Below are positions 35,388 through 43,848 of a stretch of DNA of 64,000 nucleotides, in pieces. Source of the stretch: an uncultured Synergistales bacterium. GTDB taxonomy: Bacteria; Synergistota; Synergistia; Synergistales; Aminobacteriaceae. The notes beneath the pieces were generated by a model, which saw only the letters and a program-made list of their open reading frames with translations, did not search any database and had not been told where the DNA came from. Each line of letters begins with the position of its first letter. Within the stretch, counting starts at the first letter, position 1. The DNA lies in assembly GCA_905233565.1 (NCBI GenBank), contig CAJOCL010000002.1:137379-201378 (forward strand), given 5' to 3'. Made by a program: the position numbers and the translations under genes.

Positions 35388-35813
35388 ATGATGTCTGATA
35401 AAAAACAGATTACAAGGACGAGAGTACGCTACGGGGAGACGGACAAAATGGGCGTTGCGTATCATGCAAATTATCTGAACTGGTTTGAAATGGGACGTTC
35501 TGATTATTGCAGGGATAACGGGAAGAGCTTCGCGGCTTGGGAAAAAGAAGGGGTACTGCTGCCTGTAGTTGAGGCTCATTGCAGGTATAAATCACCGCTG
35601 TACTATGATGATGAGATTGAAATAGAAACTTCCGTTACTAAGCTGTCAAAAGTAAGCGTCGTTTTTTCTTGCAGGGTTCTTCACGCTGATACAGGGAAGG
35701 TTGCAGCTGAAGGTTACACGAAACATGCTTTTACGTCGCCTGACGGTAAATTGCTGAGGGATGGGAATGCACTTCAAGAATGGCTGAACGATATATTAAT
35801 TCAAAATGACTAA
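35388..35813 (+). CDS. Acyl-CoA thioesterase, YbgC/FadM (4HBT) type
   Basis: A 141-aa hotdog-fold thioesterase. The block RVRYGETDKMGVAYHANYLNWFEMGRSD contains the catalytic Asp of the 4-hydroxybenzoyl-CoA thioesterase family. It would hydrolyse acyl-CoAs; the YbgC relatives accompany the Tol-Pal envelope system. The start is ATG at 35388 or the adjacent in-frame ATG at 35391, with GGGAGAG upstream. Monocistronic, followed by the OmpH-like gene after 135 bp. Confidence 0.9.
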   Translation: MMSDKKQITRTRVRYGETDKMGVAYHANYLNWFEMGRSDYCRDNGKSFAAWEKEGVLLPVVEAHCRYKSPLYYDDEIEIETSVTKLSKVSVVFSCRVLHADTGKVAAEGYTKHAFTSPDGKLLRDGNALQEWLNDILIQND

Positions 35814-35948
35814 CTTGAAATTTTTTTGCTTTTCGTCTTTTCTTTAGGTAATTTTTACGTTATTACCCTCAAAGTTTGAATGCTAGAATGCAACGCAAAA
35901 TTAAATGGTTATTTTAACCGACATGAAGTTTGGAGGAATATTTTTATA

Positions 35949-36431
35949 ATGTCAGCAAAGAAAATCATCTTACTCGTACTCGCAGTTTCGCTTTTCACGG
36001 CAAGCCTTGCAGCTTCAGCATCAGCAGCCGCCAGAAGATCATCATCATCTTCTTCTTCAGCGTCAACATCAGCATCGTCAGAGACAGTCGGCATAGTTGA
36101 CCGCGGTGAAATCCTCAACAATCATCCCGGACTTGCTCAGGTTCGTCAGCAGCTCGCTAACATTGCACGTCAGAAAGAAAATGAGGCAAAAGCTGCAGCA
36201 GACAAAGAAACTGATACGGCTAAAAAGGCTCAGGCAGTACAGGCTAAGAGAATGGAACTTGCGCAGGAAGAGCAGAGATTAATGGCTCCGATTTACAGGG
36301 ATTGCGAACAGGCTGTGCGTGAAGTTGCAGTGAAAAGAAAATTATCTCTCGTACTTGACAAATTCGTTGTATTAATCGGCGGTGTTGACATAACTCAGGA
36401 CGTAATTCAGCAGTTATCGCGCAAAAAATAA
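35949..36431 (+). CDS. OmpH/Skp-like periplasmic chaperone
   Basis: A 160-aa exported protein. A signal peptide (about residues 1-27) ends in ASASAAA, then a serine-rich stretch (RRSSSSSSSASTSASSE) precedes an OmpH-like region: GIVDRGEILNNHPGLAQVRQQLANIARQKENEAKAA... with a long coiled coil and the C-terminal LVLDKFVVLIGGVDIT. Skp-like proteins guide outer-membrane proteins through the periplasm. The start ATG follows GGAGGAA; the in-frame ATG at 35880 lacks a site. The serine linker is unusual for Skp. Confidence 0.88.
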   Translation: MSAKKIILLVLAVSLFTASLAASASAAARRSSSSSSSASTSASSETVGIVDRGEILNNHPGLAQVRQQLANIARQKENEAKAAADKETDTAKKAQAVQAKRMELAQEEQRLMAPIYRDCEQAVREVAVKRKLSLVLDKFVVLIGGVDITQDVIQQLSRKK

Positions 36432-36447
36432 TTAACCCTTAAATTCA

Positions 36448-37659
36448 ATGCGTAAAATATTTGCGTTACTCGTAATAATTTTATGCCTGAACACTTCAGC
36501 AGATAAGGCGTTCCCGCTTCAGTCTCCGAATGAAAAAATTCACGACTGGGTCTGGAACGTCCTTGTTGTACCCCCTTCGGGCGGCTGGGAGTCTGAGCCC
36601 GGCAAATCCATAAAAACCGCTCTGTCCTGGTGTGAGCAGGAAATTTCAGAAAGCAGCAACGGCATCGGCGGTCATGATGTAAAATTCGTCTTTCTTTCAT
36701 TGCCTGAAAGCAGCGACAACCCCGCACGTGATATAACTTTCAAGTTCGACGCCCATACCGCAGCCGTCATGAGTTTCATGTTACTGCCTGAATATGACAG
36801 GATACTCGTTTCGCGCCTTGAAGGAAGGAATATCCCCCTTCTGCTTGCCGGAGGTGAAAGCGTCTTGATTGACAAGAGCGGCCGTCCCGTAAACAATGTT
36901 TTCGCCCTCGACATGTACAGGGATTACAGGTGTTCGGCGTTTTCTGAATATGCAAGGAGAATTTACCCCCGTGAAAAAAGAATAGCATTAGCAGCCAGCA
37001 GATTCACCGTTAATCAGGAACGCGAGGCAAGAATATGTTATTCACTCCTCGACAATGCAGGATTTATGCCGATGCCTTACTGGACTGACGCATCAGCAAG
37101 AGACAGTTATTTCATGATGTCCGAAGAAATAGAGAGCTTTGAAGGTGATGAAGCCGGCGTTGTAATCTCATTCATGGGAAGCATGGGAGCGCGTGAAATC
37201 TGGCGCAACTTCATGAGGTTACGGACAAGCTGGAAGCTTTGGAACGTCGCAGAACCCGATGAAATATATTTATCCTGCAAGGGAATGATTTTCGCGGATC
37301 AGAATGTTTTGCTTTCAAAGCTCGGAGGATTCATTGAGACACGCCGAATGTTATGGAGAACCAGAGCAATGCCCGTAAGCGATACCGTCGCAGCAGGAAG
37401 GGCAATAGCTCTTTATGAATGGTTCAAAAGAGCTGTTGACTTAATGCCTCAGCCTGTTGACGGTTTGCCGCATGGCCGTTTAATTCAGAACTTGGGACGC
37501 GTTAAGTCAATACCTTTCGGAAATCAGCTGCTTGACATTTCACCGTCACTTCACAGACCTTCAGAAAGAGATGTATTTATCGTTGAAGTAAGAAACAGGG
37601 AATACTCCTCTGTTGATATAGTAAAAACTAAGGCACTTGCTTATAATCCTGAATATTAA
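36448..37659 (+). CDS. Solitary periplasmic-binding-fold protein (Leu/Ile/Val-binding like)
   Basis: A 403-aa exported protein with a signal peptide (MRKIFALLVIILCLNTSADKAFP). The rest resembles type I periplasmic-binding folds (Peripla_BP_6): GKSIKTALSWCEQEISESSNGIGGHDVKFVFL early and NIPLLLAGGESVLIDK near residue 131. The second lobe begins RIALAASRFTVNQEREARICYSLLDNAG. There are no permease or ATPase genes near, so it may be a sensor, an orphan binding protein or a lipoprotein partner made elsewhere. It starts 17 bp after the OmpH-like stop and may share its transcript. No function can be named. Confidence 0.75.
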   Translation: MRKIFALLVIILCLNTSADKAFPLQSPNEKIHDWVWNVLVVPPSGGWESEPGKSIKTALSWCEQEISESSNGIGGHDVKFVFLSLPESSDNPARDITFKFDAHTAAVMSFMLLPEYDRILVSRLEGRNIPLLLAGGESVLIDKSGRPVNNVFALDMYRDYRCSAFSEYARRIYPREKRIALAASRFTVNQEREARICYSLLDNAGFMPMPYWTDASARDSYFMMSEEIESFEGDEAGVVISFMGSMGAREIWRNFMRLRTSWKLWNVAEPDEIYLSCKGMIFADQNVLLSKLGGFIETRRMLWRTRAMPVSDTVAAGRAIALYEWFKRAVDLMPQPVDGLPHGRLIQNLGRVKSIPFGNQLLDISPSLHRPSERDVFIVEVRNREYSSVDIVKTKALAYNPEY

Positions 37660-37663
37660 TAAA

Positions 37664-37693
37664 AAATCCGCCCTCTTTAGGACGGAGTTTTTC
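37664..37693 (+). terminator. Terminator after the binding-fold gene
   Basis: TCCGCCC pairs with GGACGGA (one mismatch) around a short loop, followed by GTTTTTC. It lies a few bases after the stop and before the tRNA gene on the other strand. Confidence 0.8.
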
Positions 37694-37744
37694 ATGTTTC
37701 AAAAAATTCTCTACTGAAAGTATATAGCATATTTAATGGAGTTA

Positions 37745-37819
37745 TGGAGCCGGTGAACAGATTCGAACTGTTGACCTGCGCATTACGAGTGCGCTGCTCT
37801 ACCTCTGAGCCACACCGGC
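37745..37819 (-). tRNA. tRNA-Thr (anticodon CGT)
   Basis: Read on the minus strand, the acceptor GCCGGTG pairs with CACCGGC, followed by discriminator T and an encoded CCA (37745-37747). The anticodon loop is CTCGTAA in a GCGCA/TGCGC stem, so the anticodon is CGT and reads ACG. The T-arm has GTTCGAATC. Total length 75 nt including CCA. It sits alone downstream of the subtilase gene on the same strand. Confidence 0.95.
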
Positions 37820-37836
37820 ATCGTGCGGAGAGTATT

Positions 37837-39345
37837 TTAACAGCTCATTCTCTTTCTTGCAAGCATGAATATTAAGAGAACCGAAAGAATGCTCATGTTC
37901 GTGAAACTTCCGCAGCCGCTGCTTTTTCCTGAAGTGCTGCCGCCGTCGTCTTCATAGTACTGCACAGTCTGATATGAATTATAATCATCATAGCTCCGCC
38001 CTTCAGTCCCTACGCTCGGAAGAGAGGCATAATTTGACAGCGCATATTGAAGTGAGGCGTTCACGTCAAGATCTTCGCCGATTAATATTGCACTCTTTAT
38101 CTGATATGCCGTAGCGTTGTCGGGAAGTACGGAGGCAATTAATGCCGCTGCACCTGCGACATGAGGAGTGGCCATCGAAGTTCCCTGCGCAGATCTCAGG
38201 CTTACGCCGTCAGAGCCTATATTTGCCGTTGAACTCTGTACCCATGTGCTGAGTATTCCAACACCCGGCGCGGCTATGCTTGCCCCCCTGTTGCTGAACA
38301 ATGCAAGACTGTAAACTCCCAGTGAATTAGTCAGTGCCGACACGGATATTAAATTATCAAGTCCCTTGAATGACGCAGGATAAACATAATAACCTGCTTC
38401 GGGTACCATGCTGCCGTGTCCGAAAAGGCTCGGGCTTCCAACCGTTTCGCTCTGGTTGCCTGCTGCAACAACTATTACGGCCTTGTTCGTGTCGTCAAGT
38501 GCCTTGAATGCCCTCCATAAAGGCAGGCTGACAAGATTATCATGATTAGGCTCAAGTTTCATGTAAGTTTCAACAGACATGTTCACCGCCCTTATGTTGA
38601 CACCCTGATTGATTAAGCCGGTAACATAATTCAAACCGTTCATTACAGTGTCAAGGTCTCCTGTTCCCGCTGAATTAAGAGCCTTTACGGGAATTATTTT
38701 TACGTTCCAGTTTAACCCTGCCACGCCGATTTCATTATTTCCGACAGCTCCTATAGTTCCGGCTACATGCGTACCGTGTCCGTAATCGTCCCTTGCTGAA
38801 GTCAGGCCATCGTTAAGAGTTCTATAGCCGTACTCAGTAGCTACGTTCTGCGTAAGATCCGGGTTAGTCTCGTCAATTCCTGAATCTATAACTGCAACAT
38901 AAACCTGATTGCTTCCCGTTCCCGTGTCCCATGCTGAGGGGGCGTTTATGAATCTCATTCCCCAGCATGAACCGTATGAAGAGTCATTCGGAACTACGGA
39001 GGCGTAAACTTTGTAGTTAGGGGAAGCAGCGAGGACATCAGGATTATTTTTCAGGAGCATGGCCGATAATTCTTCAGCGTCACGGCTTTCTGAATGTATC
39101 ATCATAAATACGCCTTTACCGGCCTGTGAAAGCGCGGGATAAATTCTCTTTACGCTTGAACCTGATGAAGATGCGAATGCTGACGCTGAAAACTCAAGCG
39201 ATGAGGCCGTTATTTGTCCGTCATCAGCTGATGGGTTTTTCAGGACGACTATAACATCACCGTTTGTATATTCTGCGGAATATGCTGCTGTAGCGGCTGC
39301 GAGAAGCAGAAAGAGGGCAATAATTTTTTTCATTAATTTATTCAC
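37837..39345 (-). CDS. Secreted subtilisin-like serine peptidase (S8) with GC-type C-terminal sorting tail
   Basis: A 502-aa exported subtilase. Signal peptide about residues 1-24, an inhibitor-type prodomain (about 25-115) and the S8 domain with catalytic Asp154 (AVIDSG), His190 (DDYGHGTHVAG) and Ser390 (GTSMATPHVAG). The C-terminus has a linker, then SSGKSSGCGSF, a hydrophobic stretch and a basic end (ARKRMSC). This Gly-Cys, hydrophobic, Arg/Lys pattern resembles the Synergist-CTERM sorting domain, so the enzyme is probably anchored at the cell surface. It is transcribed toward the tRNA-Thr gene. Substrate is unknown. Confidence 0.92.
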   Translation of the reverse strand: MNKLMKKIIALFLLLAAATAAYSAEYTNGDVIVVLKNPSADDGQITASSLEFSASAFASSSGSSVKRIYPALSQAGKGVFMMIHSESRDAEELSAMLLKNNPDVLAASPNYKVYASVVPNDSSYGSCWGMRFINAPSAWDTGTGSNQVYVAVIDSGIDETNPDLTQNVATEYGYRTLNDGLTSARDDYGHGTHVAGTIGAVGNNEIGVAGLNWNVKIIPVKALNSAGTGDLDTVMNGLNYVTGLINQGVNIRAVNMSVETYMKLEPNHDNLVSLPLWRAFKALDDTNKAVIVVAAGNQSETVGSPSLFGHGSMVPEAGYYVYPASFKGLDNLISVSALTNSLGVYSLALFSNRGASIAAPGVGILSTWVQSSTANIGSDGVSLRSAQGTSMATPHVAGAAALIASVLPDNATAYQIKSAILIGEDLDVNASLQYALSNYASLPSVGTEGRSYDDYNSYQTVQYYEDDGGSTSGKSSGCGSFTNMSILSVLLIFMLARKRMSC

Positions 39346-39445
39346 GTCCTTAAATTTTAATTTCTAAAAATTATATAACACAATAAAATTTTTCAGGCAG
39401 TATATAATTTCTGTAAAAAGTTTATATTTTGAAGGAGGGTTTTTT

Positions 39446-40993
39446 ATGAAGCCACTGAATGAGAACATAATCATCATAAACTGCGGTTCTCAGTTTACAC
39501 AGCTCATAGCGCGGAGACTGCGCGAAATGAGAGTGCACAGCGTAATTATTAACTGGGACGCTTCAGCCGAAAAAGTGAAATCATATTCCCCCAAAGGAAT
39601 AATAATTTCCGGCGGCCCTGACAGCGTCAACGACCCCGACGCGGTAACTATTGACCCCGAAATACTAGGAATCGGCTGCCCTGTTCTTGGAATCTGCTAC
39701 GGTATGCAGCTGATGACGAAATTAACGGGCGGAACAGTCAGGACATCTCCGCGCCGTGAATACGGAGTTACGGAAATTCAGAAAGCAGGAGGCTATAATT
39801 CTTCGCTTCTGGGCGAAAATATACCGTCAAAATTCAAGGTATTAATGAGTCACGGTGATAATGTCTGCGAACTTCCCGAAGGCTTCACGGCAACTTCAAC
39901 GACTGAAAGAGGCGTTATCTCGTCAATTGAGGACAAAGAAAGAAATTATTTCGGCCTCCAGTTCCACCCCGAAGTCATTCACACCGAACACGGCAATTAT
40001 ATTTTGCATAGTTTCGTTTTCAACATCTGCAAATGTTCAGGCGATTGGAATTTGTCGGACTGGGTTAATAACACTATCGAGAGCATAAAATCTTCAGTCG
40101 GAAATTCAAAAGTTGTATGCGGACTTTCAGGCGGAGTTGATTCAAGCGTCTCTGCCGTACTCGTTCATAAAGCTGTCGGCGATAAGTTACAGTGCGTTTT
40201 CGTCAATCACGGTTTAATGCGCCTCAATGAACCCGAAGCAGTCATGAAAGAATATGAAAGTCTCGGCCTGAACGTAAAATATGTCGATGCCTCTGATTTA
40301 TTCCTGAAAGAACTTGAGGGGGTAACGGATCCTGAACAGAAAAGAAAGATTATAGGCCGTCTGTTCATTGATGTATTTGAACGGGAAGCAAAGAAAATCG
40401 AAGGTGCTGAATGGCTCTTGCAGGGGACTATATATCCTGACGTTATCGAGAGCGGTTTGAAAAAGGGAGCAGCGTTAATAAAATCTCATCACAATGTCGG
40501 AGGACTTCCCGAAAAAATGAATCTGAAACTTCTTGAGCCTTTGAGAGACCTTTTCAAAGACGAAGTTAGAAAGCTCGGAAAAATAATCAACATGCCCGAT
40601 GAGATCATAGAGCGGAAGCCCTTTCCCGGTCCCGGTCTTGCCGTCCGCTGTCTGGGTTCAATCACGAAAGAAAGGCTTGATACACTGAGGGCAGCCGATG
40701 CGATTTTCAGGGAGGAACTGAAAAATTCAGGACATTACGGGGGAATTTGGCAGGCGTTCTGCGTTCTGCTTCCCGTCCGTTCCGTAGGGGTTATGGGGGA
40801 CAGCAGGACTTACAGCGAGGCGGTAGTATTGAGAGCCGTAAACTCTCAGGACGCAATGACGGCTGAATGGACGAGAATAGATTATGACATTATCGACAAA
40901 GTATCAAAGAGAATATGCAATGAAGTTCAGGGCATAAACAGGGTAGTCCTTGACGTAACATCAAAGCCGCCCGCAACGATAGAATGGGAATAA
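39446..40993 (+). CDS. guaA: GMP synthase (glutamine-hydrolysing)
   Basis: A 515-aa enzyme that aminates XMP to GMP. The class I glutaminase domain has the catalytic Cys in GICYGMQLM (about residue 87) and the His-Glu pair in QFHPEVIHTEHG. The ATP-pyrophosphatase P-loop is CGLSGGVDSSV (about residue 229), and the C-terminal dimerisation domain ends VVLDVTSKPPATIEWE. The start follows GAAGGAGGG. A strong terminator follows. Complete and ordinary. Confidence 0.98.
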   Translation: MKPLNENIIIINCGSQFTQLIARRLREMRVHSVIINWDASAEKVKSYSPKGIIISGGPDSVNDPDAVTIDPEILGIGCPVLGICYGMQLMTKLTGGTVRTSPRREYGVTEIQKAGGYNSSLLGENIPSKFKVLMSHGDNVCELPEGFTATSTTERGVISSIEDKERNYFGLQFHPEVIHTEHGNYILHSFVFNICKCSGDWNLSDWVNNTIESIKSSVGNSKVVCGLSGGVDSSVSAVLVHKAVGDKLQCVFVNHGLMRLNEPEAVMKEYESLGLNVKYVDASDLFLKELEGVTDPEQKRKIIGRLFIDVFEREAKKIEGAEWLLQGTIYPDVIESGLKKGAALIKSHHNVGGLPEKMNLKLLEPLRDLFKDEVRKLGKIINMPDEIIERKPFPGPGLAVRCLGSITKERLDTLRAADAIFREELKNSGHYGGIWQAFCVLLPVRSVGVMGDSRTYSEAVVLRAVNSQDAMTAEWTRIDYDIIDKVSKRICNEVQGINRVVLDVTSKPPATIEWE

Positions 40994-40998
40994 TTTTT

Positions 40999-41030
40999 AG
41001 GGGGAGTTTTAAGTAATCCCCCTTTTTTTT
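40999..41030 (+). terminator. Terminator after guaA
   Basis: AGGGGGA pairs with TCCCCCT across an A/T-rich loop and is followed by eight T. Confidence 0.92.
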
Positions 41031-41049
41031 GCGCGGTTTTGATAAAAAT

Positions 41050-41077
41050 TTGCAAAAAATTAAAGGAGTGATACAAT
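41050..41077 (+). promoter_or_regulatory. Sigma-70-type promoter for the pilin cluster
   Basis: TTGCAA (41050-41055), 16-bp spacer, TACAAT (41072-41077), just past the guaA terminator. Transcription would begin near 41084 and leave a leader of about 95 nt with two small hairpins (TTACAC...GTGTAA at 41104-41121; TTGAAA...TTTCAA further on) before the pilin ribosome site AGGAGGA at 41166. Confidence 0.65.
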
Positions 41078-41182
41078 AATTCCGACATAAAGAATGTCAA
41101 GATTTACACAATGGTGTGTAAGTTGTTGAAAGTTTCATAATTTTCAAATGTTAATCAAACAAACTAGGAGGAAGATTTGAAA

Positions 41183-41737
41183 ATGCAGAGTAAGAATAAC
41201 ATGAAGCGTAAAGGTTTTACCCTTGTGGAATTGCTCATCGTCATCGTGGTAATCGGTATTCTGTCAGCAATGATGATGCTTTCGAGTACTGAAGCGGTAA
41301 CATCGGCAAAGGCAAGCAATATCGTCAGCAACTTGAGGAATCTCAAGACGGCAGCATTGGCATTCTATGTTGATCATCTGGATGCTATGGAAGGTGCTAC
41401 GAGCGTTACAAGTGAGGCTACATCAGTTACAGTGGGGTCTAATACATATACATTTAAGAAAGGTTCTTTCTTCAAAGATGTAGCGGCGTATATGAGCGCA
41501 TCGGATACCAATAATGATTTGGACGATGGTTATCAGGTACTGATAGATGGTACTGGTGATTGGTACGTTTCATATACAATCAAGGGTACCACTACAGAGA
41601 TAGCAAGCATTCAGAAAAAACTTGCAGGACGCGCAAAGTCGGTAGGTCTGTGCACTGGTGGTGACGATGGTAAAGCGCCTACAAAGGGTACGGCTTATCC
41701 AGATACAGCTAAGGCTGTTGCAATGTTCGTCCGTTAA
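41183..41737 (+). CDS. Type IV pilin-like protein, first of three
   Basis: A 184-aa prepilin. Short leader MQSKNNMKRKG is cut before FTLVELLIVIVVIGILSAMMM, with the usual Glu at +5. The rest is a helical spine followed by a variable globular part and a conserved C-terminal block KLAGRAKSVGL. The start is ATG at 41183 with AGGAGGA 11 nt upstream; an in-frame TTG at 41177 is also possible. It heads a cluster of three paralogues (41183, 41873, 42445). The two following genes share the AGRAKS block, so they arose by duplication. Probably the major or a minor pilin; the window also holds pilO/P/Q-like genes. Confidence 0.9.
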   Translation: MQSKNNMKRKGFTLVELLIVIVVIGILSAMMMLSSTEAVTSAKASNIVSNLRNLKTAALAFYVDHLDAMEGATSVTSEATSVTVGSNTYTFKKGSFFKDVAAYMSASDTNNDLDDGYQVLIDGTGDWYVSYTIKGTTTEIASIQKKLAGRAKSVGLCTGGDDGKAPTKGTAYPDTAKAVAMFVR

Positions 41738-41785
41738 GTTCTCAAATTTCTATGTCATGACAGTTTGATATAGACTGAAAAAATT

Positions 41786-41830
41786 TCCCCTCTTTTTGCA
41801 GGATATTGCAGGGAGAGGGGATTTGTATTA
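41786..41830 (+). terminator. Hairpin between first and second pilin genes
   Basis: TCCCCTCT pairs with AGAGGGGA (8 bp) over a 20-nt loop containing TTGCAGG repeats, followed by TTTGT. The T tract is weak, so this may be partial termination or an mRNA-end stabiliser that makes the first pilin transcript more abundant. Confidence 0.6.
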
Positions 41831-41872
41831 GAATATAGGCAATTCAGAAATCAAAAATAAAGGTGATATTTC

Positions 41873-42427
41873 ATGAGTGTATCGAAACGCAGGGGATTTA
41901 CACTTATTGAGCTTATGATTGTTATTGTCGTAATTGGAGTTTTAGCGGCCATGATGATGTTCTCGGCTACTGAGGCGACAACTTCAGCAAAGGCAACGAA
42001 TATCATCAATAACCTTCAGGCATTGAAACGGGCTGCACTGGCGTATTACGCTGATAACATGGACACTATCAACAGAGACTTTGGGCAATATAAGCCTAAC
42101 TTAGATAATCCTAACGGCAAATTAGTTCTAAAATATCTCGAGAGAACGAATGATGTGGACGCTAAAGCACAAGAACTGAAGAACGAAGGCTATCAGTTTG
42201 CTTGGGTCTCAAACAGTAGTAAGCATCAAACTAGGTGGTACGCTACATATACTATTAAAGATTCGAGAATTAAGGCAAAACTCGCAGGGCGGGCAAAATC
42301 TTTGGGCCTGCTGGGATATGTTGATACTGGTACTAATGCGCCTGCCGATTTACCGGATAATGAAGAGCCGGCAAGTTCACAAGTGTATGACGGGAAACAA
42401 GATGTAGTCTATTTGAGGATACGTTAG
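41873..42427 (+). CDS. Type IV pilin-like protein, second of three
   Basis: A 184-aa prepilin with an 8-residue leader (MSVSKRRG) before FTLIELMIVIVVIGVLAAMMM. The spine FSATEATTSAKATNIINNLQALKRAALAYYADN closely matches the first paralogue, and KLAGRAKSLGLLGY is near the C-terminus. The variable middle differs from its neighbours. It is 14 bp from the third pilin gene. A weak -10-like element (TAGAAT near 41829) lies just upstream, but it may rely on read-through. Confidence 0.9.
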   Translation: MSVSKRRGFTLIELMIVIVVIGVLAAMMMFSATEATTSAKATNIINNLQALKRAALAYYADNMDTINRDFGQYKPNLDNPNGKLVLKYLERTNDVDAKAQELKNEGYQFAWVSNSSKHQTRWYATYTIKDSRIKAKLAGRAKSLGLLGYVDTGTNAPADLPDNEEPASSQVYDGKQDVVYLRIR

Positions 42428-42444
42428 GAGCGCGGTTAATTTTG

Positions 42445-43005
42445 ATGAAAGTTACGCGAAGGGGCTTCACTTTAATTGAGCTTCTCATAGTTATGGTAAT
42501 TATAGCGATATTAGCAGGGGTTATGATGATCGCCAGTATGGAAATACAGGCTACTGCTAATGTTACAAAAGTTATAAATGACATGGAAGTAATGAAAAGG
42601 GCTATATTGGCGTGCTGCTATGATCAGCCTGATAAATACCCTAATCCGCCTGATTGCGATCCTCCCAGGATTGCGGAAGTGAAAAGGTATCTCGGTAACT
42701 CGTCAATGATTGATGATGACGGTAAGGACAACAACGTTGAATCTTCCAATTGGAGCATAGGTGTACAGAACAAGGGCAATAATAAGCCTACTATATGGTA
42801 TTTAATTTATAAAATGCCTCAGCATATGACAGACAGTTACTCTTTCAGAAAAAAAATGCAGGACCGCGCAAAAGCACATATGTTTTTCCGGTCTATGGAA
42901 CCTGACATATCAGATGCCGTAAAAAACAAACGGTTTTACAAAGCCAAAGCCCCAGAGGGGTCAAACAACGGTCAGGAAACGTTATATCTTCCGCTTTTTA
43001 TATAG
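42445..43005 (+). CDS. Type IV pilin-like protein, third of three
   Basis: A 186-aa prepilin, leader MKVTRRG before FTLIELLIVMVIIAILAGVMM. The spine ends MKRAILACCYDQPDKY and carries a Cys pair (ACCYDQ) and a later Cys (PDCDPP) absent from the first two; the C-terminal block is degenerate (KKMQDRAKAHMFF). The start is ATG at 42445 with AGGAG about 13 nt upstream. It is followed within 20 bp by a HicB-like gene. Confidence 0.88.
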   Translation: MKVTRRGFTLIELLIVMVIIAILAGVMMIASMEIQATANVTKVINDMEVMKRAILACCYDQPDKYPNPPDCDPPRIAEVKRYLGNSSMIDDDGKDNNVESSNWSIGVQNKGNNKPTIWYLIYKMPQHMTDSYSFRKKMQDRAKAHMFFRSMEPDISDAVKNKRFYKAKAPEGSNNGQETLYLPLFI

Positions 43006-43029
43006 AGAGAGAATAGCATTTTAATGAAA
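43004..43029 (+). repeat. Leader repeat in front of the HicB-like gene (copy 1)
   Basis: A 26-bp sequence, AGAGAGAGAATAGCATTTTA followed by ATGAAA, covers the end of pilin 3, the HicB ribosome region and its first two codons. The second copy, at 44024-44049, differs in one base (ATG there is GTG). Confidence 0.9.
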
Positions 43030-43302
43030 TACGAATATCCGGCTGTAATAAGCTATGATTTCAATGATAAAGTGTATTATGTTGATTTCCCTGACATTTC
43101 CAATTATTTTACGGACGGCGGAACGTTGAGGGAAGCTCTTGACAACGCTGAAGACGTATTAAACTTGATGCTCACTAACGCAGAAGCTAAGAGATATAAA
43201 ATTCCTGAGCCTTGCAGCCTAAATTCCATAAACTTAAATGCAGGCGAAATAGCTGCAATGATACAGGCTGATACAAATTTATATGCAAGAATCGCTGTTT
43301 AG
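43024..43302 (+). CDS. HicB-like antitoxin-family protein
   Basis: A 92-aa protein with the HicB partial RNase H fold: VYYVDFPDISNYFTDGGTLREALDNAEDVLNLML. HicB normally neutralises HicA mRNase. There is no HicA gene beside it, and no DNA-binding tail is obvious. It lies between the pilin genes and a PIN-domain gene. The C-terminal ADTNLYARIAV block recurs in the deletion scar at 44044-44085. Whether it acts as an antitoxin for another gene, or is a solitary HicB, is unknown. Confidence 0.85.
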   Translation: MKYEYPAVISYDFNDKVYYVDFPDISNYFTDGGTLREALDNAEDVLNLMLTNAEAKRYKIPEPCSLNSINLNAGEIAAMIQADTNLYARIAV

Positions 43303-43368
43303 CACAGTTAAAAAACGACAGACACGGTTTTATCCTTACAGTAAAATAGCCGTAGCACAAGAGAGGAG

Positions 43369-43848
43369 ATGAAAATAATCGAGAAGTTACGTTTATACTT
43401 GGAGACAACAGTATTCAATTATTACTTTGATGAAGACCGACAGGGACATGAAGACGTATTAAAATTATTCGAGGCTGTACGTTCAGGCAGGTTTGAGATA
43501 TATACTTCAGATTTAGTTATCAGGGAACTTGAAAAAGCTCAAGAGCCTAAACGAACTAAAATGTTATCATTGATTGAGGATTACAAACCTAAGATTTTAG
43601 AAAATTCATCAAAAGTCAAACATTTAGGACAGCTTTATATTGAGAATGGTATAATTCCGGCATCACATTTATTTGACAGCCTGCACGTTGCCATTGCTTC
43701 AGTGTATGAGCTTGATTGCATTGTTTCGTACAACTTTCATCATATAAACCGTAATAAAACAAGATTTATGACTGCAAGCATAAATAAAGAGGAAGGCTAC
43801 AGCGGAATTATGATTGTTACGGCAGAGGAGGTATTAAGTTTTGAATAA
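43369..43848 (+). CDS. PIN-domain protein, putative toxin
   Basis: A 159-aa PIN-domain (VapC-like) nuclease candidate. Conserved acidic residues appear in YLETTVFNYYFDED near the N-terminus and SLHVAIASVYELDCIVSYNFHHINR near residue 105. These would bind metal for RNA cleavage. The gene has an Asp/Glu pattern like type II toxins. The ribosome site (GAGAGGAG) almost touches the ATG. It is coupled to the following 67-aa gene, whose start overlaps its stop by 8 bp. Confidence 0.85.
   Translation: MKIIEKLRLYLETTVFNYYFDEDRQGHEDVLKLFEAVRSGRFEIYTSDLVIRELEKAQEPKRTKMLSLIEDYKPKILENSSKVKHLGQLYIENGIIPASHLFDSLHVAIASVYELDCIVSYNFHHINRNKTRFMTASINKEEGYSGIMIVTAEEVLSFE

Noticed and set aside
41104..41160. Riboswitch in the pilin leader
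   Set aside because: Two short hairpins only (possible c-di-GMP control would be attractive for pili, but no GEMM-like core could be found).
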